Source: Armatimonas sp043757465
GTDB taxonomy: Bacteria; Armatimonadota; Armatimonadia; Armatimonadales; Armatimonadaceae
DNA length: 64,000 nucleotides
Direction: 5' to 3'
Assembly (NCBI RefSeq): GCF_043757465.1
Contig: NZ_JAYVPL010000055.1
Coordinates: 6,743-70,742, forward strand
Shown: in pieces, positions 24,600 through 32,102 of the stretch
Layout: each line of letters opens with the position of its first letter
Numbering within the stretch: position 1 is the first letter of the stretch
Translations under genes and position numbers: made by a program
Notes under the pieces: generated by a model
What the model was told of the DNA's origin: nothing
The model's input: the letters and a program-made list of their open reading frames with translations, nothing else
Databases searched by the model: none

Positions 24600-26562
24600 A
24601 CTCCCGTGTGTTGACCAGTGCCCAGAGCAAGTCCTCTGTGGCTCTCAGACGATTCTTCTTCAGTAGTGCTTCGGCGTAGGCACGCTCCGAAGCAACCGGG
24701 AAGCGAGAGAGCACCCGCAGATACAGCTCCTCCACAAGTGCCGCATCGGTCGTCTGCGCGACAAGGAGCCTCTGCGCCCCCTCCTTCACCAGCTTCTCCA
24801 GGGGTGCCCCCGCAAGCAAGTGCAGCGCCACCGAAAGACCACCCACCTCAGACATCGGTGTGCAGTCCGATTCTCTGCGGCAGCGCCCGAGAATCTCCAG
24901 CGTCTCCGAAGGCACATCGGGCTCTGACAGCGCGATGGCGCGTCCAGAAAACCCGAGTGAGGCCCCCGTCGCCGATGCCAGCGCATCCGCAAGCACCTGC
25001 GCCCGAAGCGGCTTAAGTAGGGCTCGCGAGAAAAGCTTCTCGTCCGTTCCTCGGCTACTCTGCTGGTAGGCCTCTGAGAGAGCAAGCTGTCGCAGAGTCA
25101 CCCGCAGATCAAAGCCCGAGCGCGTGAGCTGAGTGGCGACAGCGGCGAGAACTTTCGGATGAATCGCGGGATTTGAGGGACGCAGGTCGTCTAGCGGCTC
25201 GACGAGCCCCCGCCCGAAGACCGCACTCCAAAGTCGGTTGGCGAGCAGCGCGGCAAAGCGCGGCGAGGCCGTTGCCCATGCCGCCAGCTCCGTGCGGCTT
25301 GCCAGCGCCTCATCGGTGCCTAGCGCCCGCGCAGTCATCGGTTTGCCAGTCTTGGGATGCGGCACCTGACCCGCACGTCCAAAGGCTGCTGCGAAAGCAT
25401 GGTAGTCGGTGCGGGTCCAGCGGTCGTAGGGGTGATTGTGGCAGCGGGCACACTCCACACGGGTTCCCAGCCAGGTCTTCGCAAAGAACTCCGAGAGATC
25501 ACGGGGATCACTGGTCGTGCGCCAGAAGCTCTCCTGCTGCGTGAGAAGCTCGCTCACGAGCGTGTTCAGCGGCTTGTTCTTTGCGACACTCTCACGAAGC
25601 CAGGAATGGTAGCGCGGCGCCGCATCGGAACCAAAACGCTTGCTTGAAATGCGCAGCAGATCCGCAAGCTTAAGTGTCCAGAGATCCACAAACTCCGCAC
25701 GAGCGAGAAGTGTGTCTATAAGCTTGTCACGGTCGGGCTTCGCCAGAAACGCCCGCACTTCTGTACTCGTCGGCAGTGTCCCAATGAGATCAAGATGGGC
25801 ACGACGCAGAAAAACGACATCGGTGCAGCGGGGAGCGGGGCTGAGATTGAGGCGTGCCAGCTCCGAAAAGAGCGCAGCATCCATGGGATTCCCCGAAATG
25901 CGAATTTCGGGAGCCTTCCCGGGAAAGGGAGCACCCAACCGCGCCGCACTCACTTGCCCTCGGTAGCGCACCATAACGGCTGCAATCCCGCTGGCACGAA
26001 TACTCACCACGCCCGCGCTATCCACTTGCACCACGGCTTCATCAAGTGTGTCATAGAGCGCGAGGGGCGTGACATTCTCCGTGGAGCCATCGGCGTAGGT
26101 GGCACGCACCCGAAGGGGAACCCGCGCCCCAATCGTTCGAATCGCCTCGCCGGGTGTGACACTCAGCTGGGTCACGGCTCGCCCTCCCCCCTTGCTTTGC
26201 GGGGCCCCTGCCGCAAGCCAGCTCTCGACTACCTGGTAGCCTGCGCTCCCTGGCTCCAGCCGTACGCCGCCGCCATGCCCGAGCCCCCCCATCGTTTTTT
26301 TGAGCAGTAGGCTCGCACCAGGTTTATCGAGCCGCACACGGCGTCCCCCAAACTCACGCACCAGCACATCGTAGTCGCTCGCTGCATCATCGCCGAGAAG
26401 GCTAAGCTTAAGCCCCCCACGCCCAATCGCCGCCCCGTGGCACACTCCCTGGTTGCATCCCGCCTTGGTTAGGTAGGGCAGCACCTGCGACGAAAAATCT
26501 GGCACCCCAACACGTGGCGGTGCAAAAAGCACCGTGAGTGCGAGCAGGGCCAGGGCTTTCAT
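24583..26562 (-). CDS. DUF1549/DUF1553 domain protein
   Basis: A 659-aa protein with a signal peptide (MKALALLALTVLFAPP). The N-terminal haem-like segment is KAGCNQGVCHGAAIGRGGLK and is followed by a bacterial Ig-like region (TPGEAIRTIGARVPLRVRAT, YADGSTENVTPLALYDTLDE). DUF1549 is seen in LARLNLSPAPRCTDVVFLRR, the putative C-x2-C-H motif WLGTRVECARCHNHPYDRW, and DUF1553 in LANRLWSAVFGRGLVEPLDD plus the terminal VNTREFAYAH. It is probably a periplasmic cytochrome-like or surface protein partner of DUF1501. Function unproven. Confidence 0.92.
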   Translation of the reverse strand: MKALALLALTVLFAPPRVGVPDFSSQVLPYLTKAGCNQGVCHGAAIGRGGLKLSLLGDDAASDYDVLVREFGGRRVRLDKPGASLLLKKTMGGLGHGGGVRLEPGSAGYQVVESWLAAGAPQSKGGGRAVTQLSVTPGEAIRTIGARVPLRVRATYADGSTENVTPLALYDTLDEAVVQVDSAGVVSIRASGIAAVMVRYRGQVSAARLGAPFPGKAPEIRISGNPMDAALFSELARLNLSPAPRCTDVVFLRRAHLDLIGTLPTSTEVRAFLAKPDRDKLIDTLLARAEFVDLWTLKLADLLRISSKRFGSDAAPRYHSWLRESVAKNKPLNTLVSELLTQQESFWRTTSDPRDLSEFFAKTWLGTRVECARCHNHPYDRWTRTDYHAFAAAFGRAGQVPHPKTGKPMTARALGTDEALASRTELAAWATASPRFAALLANRLWSAVFGRGLVEPLDDLRPSNPAIHPKVLAAVATQLTRSGFDLRVTLRQLALSEAYQQSSRGTDEKLFSRALLKPLRAQVLADALASATGASLGFSGRAIALSEPDVPSETLEILGRCRRESDCTPMSEVGGLSVALHLLAGAPLEKLVKEGAQRLLVAQTTDAALVEELYLRVLSRFPVASERAYAEALLKKNRLRATEDLLWALVNTREFAYAH

Positions 26563-27548
26563 TTTTTCAGGGAGTCCACAAATTTCTGGCCCGCTGCCTG
26601 GGCGTAACTGGTGCCGTACTTGAGATGGAGCACACGAATCCAGCCGTCGTAGGCTTGCTTTTCCAGCTCCGGCTTGCCCTTTATATAGGCTCCCACTTCT
26701 TTTAACACTTCATCTACACGGGTGTCCGAGTTGGTAGGCTGGATAAACCCACGCAACAGTCCCATAAGCTGCGCGTCGGTCGGGGCGGCTCCGGGTAGTG
26801 GCCCCGCGAGCGGCGCAGGCTGGCCTTTGAGGTCGGCAAGCTCTTTTTTAAGCGCCGTCACTTCCGCTTGCAGCGCGGCAACAGCATCACGCAGGCCTTT
26901 CTCGGTGGTGAGGTCGAAGGCAGGGGTTGGAACAGAGCCAGGACGCGGAGCCATTTCGCGGACACGCCCCCCGGAGCCACCACGTGCAGCCATCCACTTT
27001 GCATCCAGCTCCGCAACACTGGGAGGATTTTTGTCGCCAATCGCCTCCGCAATGGCTTTCATAATTTTCGGCGCATCCGCAATTCCGGGCTGAACGAGCG
27101 CGAAGCTTGCGGTGGTCTTACCCCCTTTCCCTACCAGTACCGTCAGCAAACACTTCTTATTGAGCCCGTAGCTGCCCGGCCCCTCCAGGCCATCAGGTGA
27201 GAGAGTGGGCGCACTTCCCAGCTTTAATGACTGCTGCACGAGCGGAATACGCTTTTCCCCTTCCAGTCGATCCCCATAAAGAACAATATGATATAGCTTT
27301 AGCAGCTCCTTGCGCTCGGAGCCGTACTGATCCACCACCCGAACCAGAGGCAAAATAGAACGCTCAACTCCATGCCAGAACACTAGAACCGTGGGCTGGT
27401 CACCGGGGATGAGTGTTTCCTCTAGTGGCATCGGTGTCCCGACCACTTTCAGAACCTTGAAGGCGGAAAGCTTCTCACCGGGCTGCGGGCCGGAGTAGAC
27501 GGTGTCTTGTACCCACCACGGCGCAGTGGCGATTATTGCGGTAATCAT
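26559..27548 (-). CDS. Thioredoxin-fold-like protein with coiled-coil segment
   Basis: A 329-aa protein starting with a short hydrophobic leader (MITAIIATAPWWVQD). Residues about 30-170 (LIPGDQPTVLVFWHGVERSI, KLGSAPTLSPDGLEGPGSYG) look like a redoxin/thioredoxin fold lacking an obvious CxxC. KGLRDAVAALQAEVTALKKE is a coiled coil, and the C-terminus is helical (YGTSYAQAAGQKFVDSLKK). It overlaps the DUF1549 start by 4 nt and is first in the operon. Function not recognised. Confidence 0.75.
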   Translation of the reverse strand: MITAIIATAPWWVQDTVYSGPQPGEKLSAFKVLKVVGTPMPLEETLIPGDQPTVLVFWHGVERSILPLVRVVDQYGSERKELLKLYHIVLYGDRLEGEKRIPLVQQSLKLGSAPTLSPDGLEGPGSYGLNKKCLLTVLVGKGGKTTASFALVQPGIADAPKIMKAIAEAIGDKNPPSVAELDAKWMAARGGSGGRVREMAPRPGSVPTPAFDLTTEKGLRDAVAALQAEVTALKKELADLKGQPAPLAGPLPGAAPTDAQLMGLLRGFIQPTNSDTRVDEVLKEVGAYIKGKPELEKQAYDGWIRVLHLKYGTSYAQAAGQKFVDSLKK

Positions 27549-27585
27549 GGCCTATTGTAACGCATTTGAGTGCTACAATGTCAGC

Positions 27586-28515
27586 ATGGAAACAGCCCCT
27601 AATCTGGAGAACCGAATCACCGTTCCCCGTGTTTTGAGCGACGAGCAAGTTGCATTTTTTGTGGAGAATGGCTATCTAGTTCTGGAGAGTCTAGTGACTC
27701 CCGACGAGATTGAAGAGCTGCGGCGTGACACGGTGCAGCTAGCACGCGGCGGCTATCCGTGCGAGAACCTTCAGCCGCTACCCGCTGATCTCACCGACGA
27801 CGAAGCACTGCGACGAATTCTCTGTATTCACCAGCCGCATTTTGTCAGCCCGGTGATCCAGAAGTATGTCAAGCACGCGAATATCTGCGGTGCGCTCAGT
27901 CAAATTACTGCCGCACATCTGCCGTTCTGGGATGGCTCAGTGAAGTGCATGCAGTCCATGCTCTTTGTGAAACCTCCCACATTTCAGGGGCAGGCATGGC
28001 ATCAGGATGAGATCTACATCCCGACACGAGATCGCTCACTAATTGGGGCATGGATCGCGCTCGATGACGCCACAATCGAGAATGGGTGCCTCTGGGTGAT
28101 CCCCGGCTCCCATCAGCAAGGCTATCTCTATCCCCAGCGCGATCACAGTGACACCGAGGAGCACGACTTCGGACAGCAGAGCTACGGCTTCGACGAGAGC
28201 TGTGCCGTTCCCGTGGAGGTTCCCGTTGGTAGTGTCGTGTTTTTCAATGGCTACTTACTCCATAAATCGCACAAGAACCGCAGCGAGATCTACCGGCGCG
28301 TTCTGGTGAGTCACTACATGAACGCCTGGAGCCACTTACCGTGGAGCCTGGCAGCGGGTGAGTCCGTCGCCAAAGCGGATCGGCGTAGCGTGATTCCCGT
28401 GGCCGGAGTGGATCCCTACACCTGGAAAGGCTACGACAACCCGCCACAAAATGTCTGGCTGCGCACCTGTAAGGCGACGGAGGAGCAAAAAGAGGTCCCC
28501 CTTGCAAATCCGTGA
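27586..28515 (+). CDS. Phytanoyl-CoA dioxygenase family (PhyH) protein
   Basis: A 309-aa protein. The iron-binding HxD is in GQAWHQDEIYIPTRDRSLIG, the distal His is in LLHKSHKNRSEIYRRVLVSH with the 2-oxoglutarate Arg, and IENGCLWVIPGSHQQGYLYP is the usual family signature. The ATG at 27586 follows TACAAT (27574-27579) by only six bases, suggesting a leaderless message; an earlier in-frame start at 27502 is less likely. It is coupled to the dehydratase gene, whose TTG start lies inside its last codons, so the two enzymes may act on the same sugar-acid-like compound (inference). Confidence 0.9.
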   Translation: METAPNLENRITVPRVLSDEQVAFFVENGYLVLESLVTPDEIEELRRDTVQLARGGYPCENLQPLPADLTDDEALRRILCIHQPHFVSPVIQKYVKHANICGALSQITAAHLPFWDGSVKCMQSMLFVKPPTFQGQAWHQDEIYIPTRDRSLIGAWIALDDATIENGCLWVIPGSHQQGYLYPQRDHSDTEEHDFGQQSYGFDESCAVPVEVPVGSVVFFNGYLLHKSHKNRSEIYRRVLVSHYMNAWSHLPWSLAAGESVAKADRRSVIPVAGVDPYTWKGYDNPPQNVWLRTCKATEEQKEVPLANP

Positions 28516-29707
28516 CTTTCGTATTCACTCCCTCGCCATCTCTGATCCGCCTCTGCGCTCGTCGTTTGGCTTGCATGCTCCCCTTGCGCTCCGAACCGTC
28601 ATTGAGCTGGAGAGCGCCGATGGCATTATCGGAATCGCGGAGACCCACGGTGGCGACGGCCCGACACAGGCACTGGAGAGCCTACGCACAAGAGTTATCG
28701 GTCAGGACGCGACACGGCTTTTCGTCTCACTTTCGGATCTTCAGGGCCAGAGCGCCTACCGAATGGCGCTTTCAGCGCTTGAAGTAGCGAGCCTGGACCT
28801 GATCGGCAAGACAGTCGGGCTCCCCGTGCACGCGCTCCTCGGGGGTAAAGTGCGCGATAAAGTGCCGTTCTCTGCCTACGCCTTCTACAAACACGCCTGG
28901 GGCGAGTCGAAGTACGGCGAGGCGCTGACACCTGAGGGATTAGTCACTCAGGTGCAGCAGCTCATCACCGACTATGGCTTTGGTTCCATCAAGCTCAAGG
29001 CGGGCGTCCTAGAGCCCGATGCCGAAATAGAAACGATCAAGTTGCTCCGCCAGACACTTGGCCCGGAGGTTCCCCTACGTATTGACCCCAACTGCGTCTG
29101 GAGTGTGGAAACTTCCGTTAGAGCGGGTAAGGCTTTGCGCGACGAGCTCAGCGACGGGGGTTATCTGGAAGACCCGGCGCAGGGAATCGCCGGGATGGCG
29201 GCGGTGCGAGCGGGCCTGCTCGATCAAGGTATCCAAACGCCACTGGCAAGCAACATGGCCGTCACCTCATTCGCCACTCTAGCGGAAGCGCATCAACACG
29301 ATGCTTGCCAAATCGTGCTGGGCGATCATCACTACTGGGGCGGCCTGCGTGCCGTCGCCGAGCTAGGACGGGTGTGTGAGACTCTGGGAATAGGGCTCTC
29401 CATGCACTCCAACAGCCATCTCGGAGTCTCGCTGATGGCCATGGTACATGTCGCCGCCGCCACGCACCACCTCACCTACGCCTGCGACACGCACTACCCT
29501 TGGCAAAAGATCATCGCCGAGGGCCGCATCCCGATTACTGGGGGCAATGTCAGTGTCCCCGATCTGCCCGGCTTGGGTGTCACCCTCAACTACGACCAAT
29601 TGGAGAAGCTCAAAGAGCGCTATAAAAACAGCACCTACCGTGTTCGCGACGATGTGGCGGAGATGAGAAAACAGGTCTCCCCGAACTGGGAACGTCGCCA
29701 CTGGTAG
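28502..29707 (+). CDS. Enolase-superfamily sugar-acid dehydratase (glucarate-dehydratase-like)
   Basis: A 401-aa protein. The N-terminal capping domain (DFRIHSLAISDPPLRSSFGL) is followed by a TIM barrel with KLKAG (the Lys pair of the mandelate racemase/glucarate dehydratase group), metal ligands in RIDPNCVW, YLEDPAQ, and SNMAVTSF, the His of LGDHHYWGG, and MHSNSHLG. It probably dehydrates an acid sugar; the exact substrate is unknown. I chose a TTG at 28502, preceded by AGAGG six bases upstream and overlapping the PhyH stop by 14 nt; the longer frame from 28451 begins with out-of-family basic residues. Confidence 0.88.
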   Translation: MQIRDFRIHSLAISDPPLRSSFGLHAPLALRTVIELESADGIIGIAETHGGDGPTQALESLRTRVIGQDATRLFVSLSDLQGQSAYRMALSALEVASLDLIGKTVGLPVHALLGGKVRDKVPFSAYAFYKHAWGESKYGEALTPEGLVTQVQQLITDYGFGSIKLKAGVLEPDAEIETIKLLRQTLGPEVPLRIDPNCVWSVETSVRAGKALRDELSDGGYLEDPAQGIAGMAAVRAGLLDQGIQTPLASNMAVTSFATLAEAHQHDACQIVLGDHHYWGGLRAVAELGRVCETLGIGLSMHSNSHLGVSLMAMVHVAAATHHLTYACDTHYPWQKIIAEGRIPITGGNVSVPDLPGLGVTLNYDQLEKLKERYKNSTYRVRDDVAEMRKQVSPNWERRHW

Positions 29708-29735
29708 AAAGAGTCTGATAAAATCGAAGCCCAGG

Positions 29736-30884
29736 ATGAAAAAACTGAAAATATTCGTTCATCGTGCTTCTGAGTGCCTGACAGATCACCTGTCACATGG
29801 GGAAGGACTTATCTGCTTCAGCCTTCTAAATGGTCTTGCCTCACGTGGACACCAGATTTTTGCCTTCACCAATCATGCGGATATCCGTCAAAAATCAGAG
29901 AATCTTACGGTATTTTCCTCATCACAAAAGGTCAGGATTAACTCCCTGGCTCCTTTTGAGTTGGACTTAAAGGCAGAGAAATGGCGGGATACTCTTCGTA
30001 AAGAGCATACATTTGATATTGAGTGGAGAATGTCCCCCTTTGATGCCGGTTGCCCTTTTTTCCGCCCGCTTTCCAGCTCTCAATCCGTCGTCGGCCCCAT
30101 CTACTATGCTTGGCCAAATTCCGAAATGTCTCGTTCACGCATCGGTATTTTCAGCCCATCCCCTTTGTTACATCATTTTGGGCAGAAAAATTGGGATACT
30201 TCCCTACGAAACGCCGCACTGGCAATCTGCACAACTGAGCAACATTCGGCGCACATTCAGACAAAAAATGGTTGCCGTAAGATGTTATCGCTCCCTCTTA
30301 TCGTCCATGCTCCTCCCCTGTCAGCACCATCAACTTTGCAGAAAACAAAAATGCGGCTGGTATTTGTGGGGCGTCTGGAAGGCCAAAAGAACCCTCAGCT
30401 GTTCTTAGAAATTTTAGCCACTCTCACCCAAGCGGGACTCTCGGTAGAAGGGATTATCATAGGAGAGGGTCCACTGCGCACAGAACTTGAGGCGCAGTCG
30501 GCAGCGCTAGGCTTGACCGAGAAGTTAACCTTCACAGGAAGAATCCCAAATACTATGGTCTACGAAACGGTGGCTTCGTGTGACTGGCTGATCTCAACCG
30601 CAGTGGGCGAACCCTACGGAAGAAATATTGCGGAGGCAATGTCTATGGGGGTGCCTACGATCTGCCATGCCTCTGGCGGGGCGAAGGATTTTCTTAGAGA
30701 CAAAGTAGATGGATTGCTCGTTGAGGAAGCCTCGGCTAAGCTCTATGCCGAAAAACTACTGGCTTGTCTGGATCGCGCCGTACTCGCACAGAACGCACGC
30801 CACCGTGCCCTGACGGAGTGGAGTGAGGAAGCCGTTCTCGACAAGCTGGAAACTGCACTTTATGCGCTGGTGGAGAAGCCATGA
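29736..30884 (+). CDS. GT4-type glycosyltransferase
   Basis: A 382-aa protein with two Rossmann-like halves. The C-terminal donor-binding part shows LVFVGRLEGQKNPQLFLEIL, IIIGEGPLRTELEAQSAALG and the EX7E-type segment GEPYGRNIAEAMSMGVPTIC. The N-terminal half (to about 30340) is visibly less GC-rich than its neighbours, as in acquired surface-glycan genes. TAAAAT at 29719-29724 lies 11 bases before the start, with CCCAGG as a weak ribosome-binding site. It overlaps the next glycosyltransferase by 4 nt. Likely in surface polysaccharide synthesis; acceptor unknown. Confidence 0.9.
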   Translation: MKKLKIFVHRASECLTDHLSHGEGLICFSLLNGLASRGHQIFAFTNHADIRQKSENLTVFSSSQKVRINSLAPFELDLKAEKWRDTLRKEHTFDIEWRMSPFDAGCPFFRPLSSSQSVVGPIYYAWPNSEMSRSRIGIFSPSPLLHHFGQKNWDTSLRNAALAICTTEQHSAHIQTKNGCRKMLSLPLIVHAPPLSAPSTLQKTKMRLVFVGRLEGQKNPQLFLEILATLTQAGLSVEGIIIGEGPLRTELEAQSAALGLTEKLTFTGRIPNTMVYETVASCDWLISTAVGEPYGRNIAEAMSMGVPTICHASGGAKDFLRDKVDGLLVEEASAKLYAEKLLACLDRAVLAQNARHRALTEWSEEAVLDKLETALYALVEKP

Positions 30885-32008
30885 AAATCGCCTGCTTTAC
30901 GCAGTTCGCCTATGGCAAGAAACTAGGTGGCTCGAAGGTTCTGGTCGAGCTCAGGGAGGAGCTGAACCGACAAGGGCATGAAACCCAGGTTCTGACTCCC
31001 TTTGATTTTTTAGGTGAGACGGCGAATCACAAAACGCATGCGCTCGCCTATGCCCAGGAGATCCAGAAGTTTACTCACGATGAGAAAGCCAACTTCGATG
31101 TCTTTGATGTGGACTGTGCCTACCTGCAATTTGCCCGCCGTGATTACGCCACGAAACCGCTTTTGGTCTCGCGTTCTGTTCTCCTAACACTCTGGCTAGA
31201 GAGTGAGATCAAGATCCCAGAGCGCACGACGCTACGCTCACTCGCGGGAAAATTACTCAAGGGCCGCCAACGTCGGCAGGAATTGCAAGGACTTTTTGCC
31301 GCGATGCGCAATAGCTTTCGCGAGGCAGACCTGGTCAATCTTGCCAATACACGAGATAAAGAGCTTCTGGTGCGCGACGGTATTTCACCAGAGAAAATCC
31401 TTGTACAACCCTACGGAATTGATGCAAGCCGCCGTGCGCTCTTTGACGCACAGCCCATCCTGCCAGAGAATAGCTTTAGAGTTGCTTTTGTGGGCACTTA
31501 CGACGAGCGCAAAGGCCGCTGTGAGTTCCCTCGGTTTGTCCGCGCCCTCGCGAAGAGCTTCCCACAAGTACGCGTTGTCCTACTGGGAACCTACAAAACG
31601 GAACTAGAGGTCAAGGCGGATTTCCCCCGCGACCTCGTCCACCATATTGAGGTACTCCCAGCCTTTGAACCCGAGCAGCTTCCCGCACTGCTCGCGGCCT
31701 GTACGGTAGGGATCTTCCCATCGCACCTGGAAGCCTTTGGCTTCGGGGTTCTAGAGATGCTGGCTGCGGGCCTCCCCGTCATCGCCTACAACTCGCCCGG
31801 ACCTCCCGAGATGCTACCGCTCGAGTGGCTTGTTCCTCGGGGGGATTGGCAAGCAATGGCTGCCCGTGTTGTCGAGTTACTTACCCAGGAAGTCCCCGAG
31901 ATGATGCGTCATAAGCAGCGGGCAAGGGAGCTATCCAGGCGCTTTAGCTGGCAGAACATCGCCCAGCAGACCGCACATTTCTATGAAGAAGCCCTTCAGC
32001 GGCGCTAG
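30881..32008 (+). CDS. GT4-type glycosyltransferase
   Basis: A 375-aa protein. The N-terminus MKIACFTQFAYGKKLGGSKV is typical of GT-B fold enzymes; FRVAFVGTYDERKGRCEFPR begins the donor domain, and HLEAFGFGVLEMLAAGLPVI is the EX7E motif. The ATG overlaps the stop of the previous glycosyltransferase, so the pair is co-translated. Followed after about 10 nt by a hairpin (32010-32048) that probably ends the opposing transcript. Acceptor and sugar unknown. Confidence 0.92.
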   Translation: MKIACFTQFAYGKKLGGSKVLVELREELNRQGHETQVLTPFDFLGETANHKTHALAYAQEIQKFTHDEKANFDVFDVDCAYLQFARRDYATKPLLVSRSVLLTLWLESEIKIPERTTLRSLAGKLLKGRQRRQELQGLFAAMRNSFREADLVNLANTRDKELLVRDGISPEKILVQPYGIDASRRALFDAQPILPENSFRVAFVGTYDERKGRCEFPRFVRALAKSFPQVRVVLLGTYKTELEVKADFPRDLVHHIEVLPAFEPEQLPALLAACTVGIFPSHLEAFGFGVLEMLAAGLPVIAYNSPGPPEMLPLEWLVPRGDWQAMAARVVELLTQEVPEMMRHKQRARELSRRFSWQNIAQQTAHFYEEALQRR

Positions 32009-32009
32009 C

Positions 32010-32048
32010 AAGAAAAGGCCCCTCCTTTCCCAAATTGGGAGGAGGGGC
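32010..32048 (-). terminator. Rho-independent terminator for the BY-kinase-like gene
   Basis: GCCCCTCC (32018-32025) pairs with GGAGGGGC (32041-32048), with an inner CCCAA/TTGGG extending the stem; on the minus strand it is followed by CTTTTCTT. It ends transcription from the gene at 32093-34369 and may also slow the converging glycosyltransferase transcript. Confidence 0.75.
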
Positions 32049-32054
32049 TGGCGA

Positions 32055-32102
32055 TGGATGGTCTGCCTATGCAAACGCGGTGGATGGTCTGCCTATGCAA
32101 AC
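32055..32102. repeat. 26-bp tandem duplication spanning a stop codon
   Basis: TGGATGGTCTGCCTATGCAA plus AC occurs at 32055-32076 and again at 32081-32102, separated by GCGG. The second copy contains the stop of the BY-kinase-like gene (minus strand), so the first copy is a duplicated 3' end. Confidence 0.85.

Noticed and set aside
26165..26215. C-rich/G-rich stretch in the DUF1549 gene as a repeat copy
   Set aside because: A short CCCC...GGGG dyad, but the core string is absent; chance in GC-rich coding DNA is likely.
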